From Inonotus obliquus (lineage: Eukaryota; Basidiomycota; Agaricomycetes; Hymenochaetales; Hymenochaetaceae): a stretch of DNA of 64,000 nucleotides. This document shows positions 59,394-64,000 of this stretch, one piece after another (within the stretch, counting starts at the first letter, position 1; each line of letters starts with the position of its first letter). The stretch spans positions 2,356,001 through 2,420,000 of the forward strand of contig JAJHTX010000006.1 in NCBI GenBank assembly GCA_032164295.1, given 5' to 3'. Under the pieces are notes generated by a model, which saw nothing but the letters and a program-made list of their open reading frames with translations, made no database searches and was not told the DNA's origin. A program made the translations under genes and the position numbers.

Positions 59394-60097
59394 ATGCCTC
59401 ACGCTGATTCTTCCATCATCCCTTCTACTATCACTACGAAACCGCAGCTCTGGGACCACATATACGAGCAGCTCAGGGCACTGCTAAGTGGTCAGAGAAA
59501 CTGGGTAGAGAGCTTTCCTCGATTCATCAATACATAACTGACCTAACTCGAGATATCAAACTGTGCAAATGCATCCTCCCTTATTTACAACTCGCTCCTA
59601 GCGTTTCCCAGTCATTTCGGATCAGGGGAGAAAGCTGTTAACTGGTGTGGTGAGAGCTATTGAATTGTTTGCAATGTTAACCCGTCCGAACGCTACGCGT
59701 AGGGTTTTACGTTGATTCCACGTTATATCCGCAACCTTCCCGCTCGCGAGCCAAGACAAACAGCCGTGTGGGTGAAGAGAGGAGGCTTCTATTAGGGCCC
59801 TTCTGCGGAAAACCTGCCTGCCAGTTTATCAATACAACACCTGGCAAAGCGCGGGGCGTCTGTGCGGATGCATACGTGCAGGGAAAGACTATTCTTGTCC
59901 CAGAAGTTGACTTGTACCCCGGACACATTGCTTGCGACGGAGAAACGAAGAGTGAGGTTGTGTGCCCTCTGTTTCTGGAAGGGAGTAGCATTGGGGTACT
60001 AGATCTGGATTGCCTTGCAGTAAATGGGTTTGATGAGGATGATAGAGATGGATTGGAGAGGATAGCAAAGCTCGTTGTCAGCTCATGCGACTGGTAA
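59394..60097 (+). CDS. Free methionine-R-sulfoxide reductase (GAF domain)
   Basis: fRMsr reduces free methionine-R-sulfoxide with thioredoxin, protecting cells from oxidation. Exons 59394-59504, 59553-59649 and 59703-60097 join in phase into 200 residues. The GAF domain is complete: NCANASSLIY, VNWCGFYV, LLLGPFCGKPACQ, RGVCADAYV, VPEVDLYPGHIACDGETKSE and IGVLDLDC. The three cysteines that matter in characterised enzymes are present (Cys109, Cys123, Cys147), and the Cys123-Cys147 spacing is the usual 24. Four extra residues lie between Cys109 and Cys123 compared with bacterial enzymes. A moderate insertion (PQPSRSRAKTNSRVGEE) precedes the core strand. First ATG of the frame used. Confidence 0.9.
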
Positions 60098-60307
60098 CCG
60101 ATACTTTTTCTTCTAAGTACTTCTCTAGGTGCACTCATAGCAGAACCTGGAAGGGTTTGATATTTTCTCTCTGGCTGGATGATAATTAGCTTACATAAGA
60201 ATAGTCCGTATGTCAGATCGATCGACGATCATTTCCATTTTAGACTAATTATGAGTCACATCTCGCCGCCAGCATAAGCACGCCTTCTTGAACTCGTGGC
60301 ACCGTGG

Positions 60308-63300
60308 ATGCTCCGACTTTCCTGCTCGCGAGTAACTTTGCGTGTCTGTACATTCTGGAAGCGATACCTACCGCAAGCACAAGCTCAAGAGATGTCTTCT
60401 CAACCAACCTGGACTAAACCTGCAAGCTCACAAGACGAGCCAACGCTAAAAGTTTACAACTCACTCACCAAGAACAAGGTCATCATATTGTCATCCTTGC
60501 CCAAGTGCATCGCTGAAGATGATGTGTAGACTGAATTCGTCCCAAGAGAAGGCCGCCATGTAAAGTGGTATAACTGTGGCCCGACGGTTTATGATGCTTC
60601 TCATATGGGACATGCGAGGTGCGAGATACCACCTACTTTCCATCCATATCCAATGTAACATGTTAGCACAGGAATTATGTGACTCAGGACATCATACGGC
60701 GCGTCCTAGTGGACTACTTCGGCTATGATGTCCATTTCGTTATGAACATTACTGATATAGACGACAAGGTATTGTTTTTCATCGCTTCCAAACATGCGCA
60801 GTCCCGTTCAAATGACCTACAGATTATTAGAAGATCTCGTGAAACTCACCTCCTAGAGAAACTTAGATCTGGCTCTAGTGCCCTCACCAGAGAACTTCTG
60901 GCGGATGTCGAGGATGCGTGGAAAGTTTACTTCCGGTCCCAGCTTGTCAAGGCGTTAGATGAGGCAGAGTTGCCAGATAACAGAGCCGATGTAGAACTGT
61001 GGGAGGAAATTTGGGCCAAATCGCTGAACGAGGAATGGAAATCAGAGCGTGCTAGTAGAGACGAGAAATTTGATATGCACCTCAAAGCTTTGGTGAGTAG
61101 GGCAGTGCCGTAAACTTGAGGAATACGCCTAATCGGCACAAATTGACTGAAGGACAAAACCCATAGAGCCTTATCCGAGGCGAGAGATCGCCTCGAGAAG
61201 GGGGAAAGCTCATCCGAACAGGCGTCACATCTCATCGACGCGTCTCAGGATATTCTTGCAAAGGCTCTCGATAAAAAGGTTCGCCGGTCCTCTGGTTTGT
61301 ACAACTTATCATGAGCTAATTGGACCCGAAGTATGGAAACGAGCTCACGGATCCGGCCCTTTCAAAGTCACTCGCGCAGTATTGGGAAGCTGAGTTTTTC
61401 AAGGACATGGCCCGGCTGCGTGTCCGTCCACCTGATACACTTACCCGCGTGACCGAATACGTACCGGAGATCGTTGCTTTCATTGAGCGAATCATGGAGA
61501 ACGGTTTCGCGTATGAGAATGAAGCCAGTGTCTACTTTGATACGGGTGCATTCGAGCGTGCGGATGGCCACGCGTACCCAAAGCTTCAGCCCGGAAGCAA
61601 GGGTAATAGGGAGCTCCTCGAGGAAGGGGAAGGTACTGTTTATTAATGGCTGTAATAAGCTGTTCTATGGATATATTGACAGCGTAGAGCAGGTGTACTA
61701 GCGCCGAAGGCCGTCGGCCAGCGGTCAAAGAGCGACTTCGCTCTGTGGAAGAAGTCGAAACCCGGTGAACCTTCATGGGTATCTCCTTGGGGCGCGGGCC
61801 GCCCCGGATGGCACATTGAATGCTCAGTAATGGCAAGCGCCGTCTTCGGTGATAATATGGACGTCCATTCCGGTGGGGTCGACCTCACATTCCCTCATCA
61901 CGACAACGAAATGGCCCAGTCAGAGGTAAGCTTATTTCAGTTCTTTGTATTAGAATATAGTATTAATCAGCTCTGTGACCACCTGCTTTGTTCCCGATGC
62001 GTATAATGTATCACGGAAACTTACTGCTTGATTCCATGCTTCCTTCAACAACAATGTTTTTCCGCTAGGCATACCATCAATGCTCGCAGTGGGTGAACTA
62101 TTTCCTACATACGGGTCATCTTCACATCGAGGGTCTGAAAATGAGCAAGTCTCTCAAGAATTTTATTACTGTTGACGTGAGTGAATTCAAATTCTTAATC
62201 GGATCTATACTCGTTTAACTGATGGCGCGACGATGTGTGCTCGTCGGGTCTCGCGTTTGTCCACTTAGGAAATACTTCAGAAATACTCTGCGCGGCAATT
62301 GCGACTAGCGTTCCTGACACAGCTTTGGAATTCAAAAATTGATTTTACCGATAGCCTCATGACGGGAGAAGTGCGCACCATAGAAACAACCCTTAATGTA
62401 TGTACTTCTTCTTTGCAGCGATCTAATTCAAAGCTCCAACGGCGAACTCACGACTCTGCTTGTCCACACGTTGTCGCTTTGTCGATTTCCTCGCTTGACT
62501 TATGCTCGTGCGTTCTTCGTTTATTTCGGAATGAACCGCGTACTTCCCGCTCGCTCCGTGGACCGTCCCATAGAATTTCTTCGCTACTGTCAAAGCCATT
62601 CTCCTGGCCCAGACGGCGAGCTCCTCAAGCGATGGACACCACCACTACGGTGCTCTAGAACGCGAAATACAGTCTTCGTTAGTATTCTTCCCACCTGAGA
62701 AGATCCATGTGGACGCATGCACCAGCTCGCGCCACGTACTAACCCTTACTTTCCTCCGATTCTGACGCATGGTTCTTTTCATAGCTTGCGGGATGCTCAG
62801 CGTGCTTTTCGGGCCGCGCTTTGCGACTCTTTCAATACACCAATCGCCCTCGAGACACTGTTGAAACTTGTCTCTCGGGCAAATGTTTACATAAACGCTC
62901 AAGGCCGAGGCTTGAATGTCGATGTCGTAGAACAGATCGCGCGGTGGGTCGGAAAGATGTTGCGTATGTTCGGCCTTGGGGATGGTTCTGTTGCGAGCTC
63001 GGACGCTGAGATCGGCTGGGGCGAAGTGCGAGAAACCGCCTCAATAAACGTAAGTTGGCCGTCCGTGAAGAGTTGTTGTACTATTCCGCGCCGCCCAACT
63101 TTATCGCCCTTGATGAAATGCGACATTACTAACATACTATCAATTACCACAGAAGGACGAAATAGTCATGCCCTACCTGCAGGCCATGTCCTCATTCCGT
63201 GACAGTGTTAGACGACTAGCAATAGCAGGTGGAGATGGCGCGCACAAAGAAATTCTCGCTCGTTGTGACCAACTCAGGGATGTAGATCTTGTCCCTTTGG

Positions 63301-63769
63301 GAGTGGCTCTTGATGACCAGGAAGGTGCGTCCGCGGCTCTTCACCTCAATGGGTATGCATTCCCATTTGTCTGATTCAAATTTGTTTCGTGGGGCGACGT
63401 TTGTACCTACTTCTAGACGGAAAGGCTCTTGTCAAACTAGTCGACCCCGCGCTTCTACAACGGGCCCGCGATGAGAAGCGGGCACTGGCTGAAGCGAAGA
63501 CTGCCAAAAAAGCCGCGGCAGCTGAGGCAGAGCGGCAAAAACGCCTGGCTAGACTAGAGAAGGGACGCGTACCTCCCGATCGACTTTTCAAGCCTCCAAG
63601 CGTACCGGAAGGGTCATACGGAACTTATGATGGCTCAGGCATGCCCTTGACGGACGGCGAGGGCAACCCGTTAAGCAAGAATGCTAAGAAGAAACTGCAG
63701 AAGGACTATGACGCCCATGTGAGGTTACATCGGGAATTCTTGGAATGGCAAGCAAACGAAGGAGGTTAA
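60308..63769 (+). CDS. CRS1: Cysteinyl-tRNA synthetase, probably dual targeted
   Basis: Class I enzyme charging tRNA-Cys. Thirteen exons (60308-60478, 60530-60618, 60672-60768, 60823-61092, 61153-61278, 61332-61632, 61702-61925, 62069-62176, 62269-62397, 62574-62677, 62785-63049, 63153-63324, 63417-63769) join in phase into 802 residues. [15 protein letters not shown] carries the HIGH motif (82-85) and zinc ligand Cys73. [26 protein letters not shown] and LKMSKS (450-454) are all present. A eukaryote-type insertion follows the first motif. The anticodon-binding helices ([12 protein letters not shown]) and a Lys/Arg-rich C-terminal extension close the protein. The first ATG adds [19 protein letters not shown], a basic amphipathic presequence; a second ATG at 60392 starts directly before the cytosolic form (MSSQPTWTK). 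Alternative starts could give mitochondrial and cytosolic enzymes. The donor after exon 1 (GTCATC) is unusual. Confidence 0.9.
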
Positions 63770-64000
63770 CGGGAATTTGTCCATCCAGTTTCGTGTGCCC
63801 GCTACGCTAGTCGTGCCGTAGTTCGTCAGGACAATTCAATAAACTCAGAGTCGCATTTGAATTACTATGCTTCCTCCGTTCTCTTCCATGTGAGGCTGGG
63901 CGATGATCATCGTTATATATCAAAGGAAACTCCCCTTTGCAAAACATCTGGCTATACTCTTGGATAAGGTAGCAAAATGGAGTTCGCGGGGCCTTGGAGC

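Overview
The window looks like nuclear DNA of a basidiomycete fungus of the Agaricomycetes type. Nearly every gene is cut by short GT-AG introns (about 45-110 nt). Neighbouring genes lie on both strands with no operon logic. The gene content includes a FunK1-type fungal kinase family, a WOPR regulator, a DUF1746/Dsc4-like protein and F-box/LRR-like relics of the kind that multiply in mushroom genomes. I inferred gene models by reading conserved protein segments across splice junctions; no alignment was run.

Layout: 1-5 kb holds an acylated four-helix membrane protein, a Dsc4-like (DUF1746) membrane protein and a twin-CX9C NDUFAF8-like protein, with a 458-bp MITE inserted 42 bp upstream of the latter's start codon. 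6-9 kb holds two decayed, inverted F-box/LRR-like relics. 9.8-11.7 kb holds a peroxisomal-type Nudix NADH pyrophosphatase (NPY1/NUDT12 type). 12.3-23.3 kb is the most striking part: five minus-strand FunK1-family units in tandem. One is a full-length kinase of about 782 residues. Four are short versions that kept the catalytic C-lobe but lost the ATP-binding N-lobe. A sixth decayed copy lies at 24.5-25.5 kb. Each unit carries GTCAC-rich promoter blocks.

26.8-32.1 kb holds two single-pass membrane proteins of unknown function. 32.8-34.3 kb holds a PPG1-type PP2A-family phosphatase. 36.5-37.3 kb holds a two-finger C2H2 transcription factor. 39.6-46.1 kb is a dense housekeeping block: a RUS/DUF647 protein, a PRKRIP1-like DUF1168 protein, YIP1, NSA2 and CWC24. 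51.1-52.5 kb holds a WOPR (Gti1/Pac2/Wor1 class) master-regulator gene between two gene-poor stretches of 5.0 and 5.9 kb. 58.4-63.8 kb holds a glycolipid transfer protein, a free methionine-R-sulfoxide reductase and a 13-exon cysteinyl-tRNA synthetase with two in-frame start codons.

Most of these genes act independently in core functions: membrane traffic, ribosome assembly, splicing, tRNA charging and redox repair. The lineage-specific material is the FunK1 array, the F-box relics and the MITE, all in the left third. I saw no tRNA, rRNA, CRISPR array or intact autonomous transposon.
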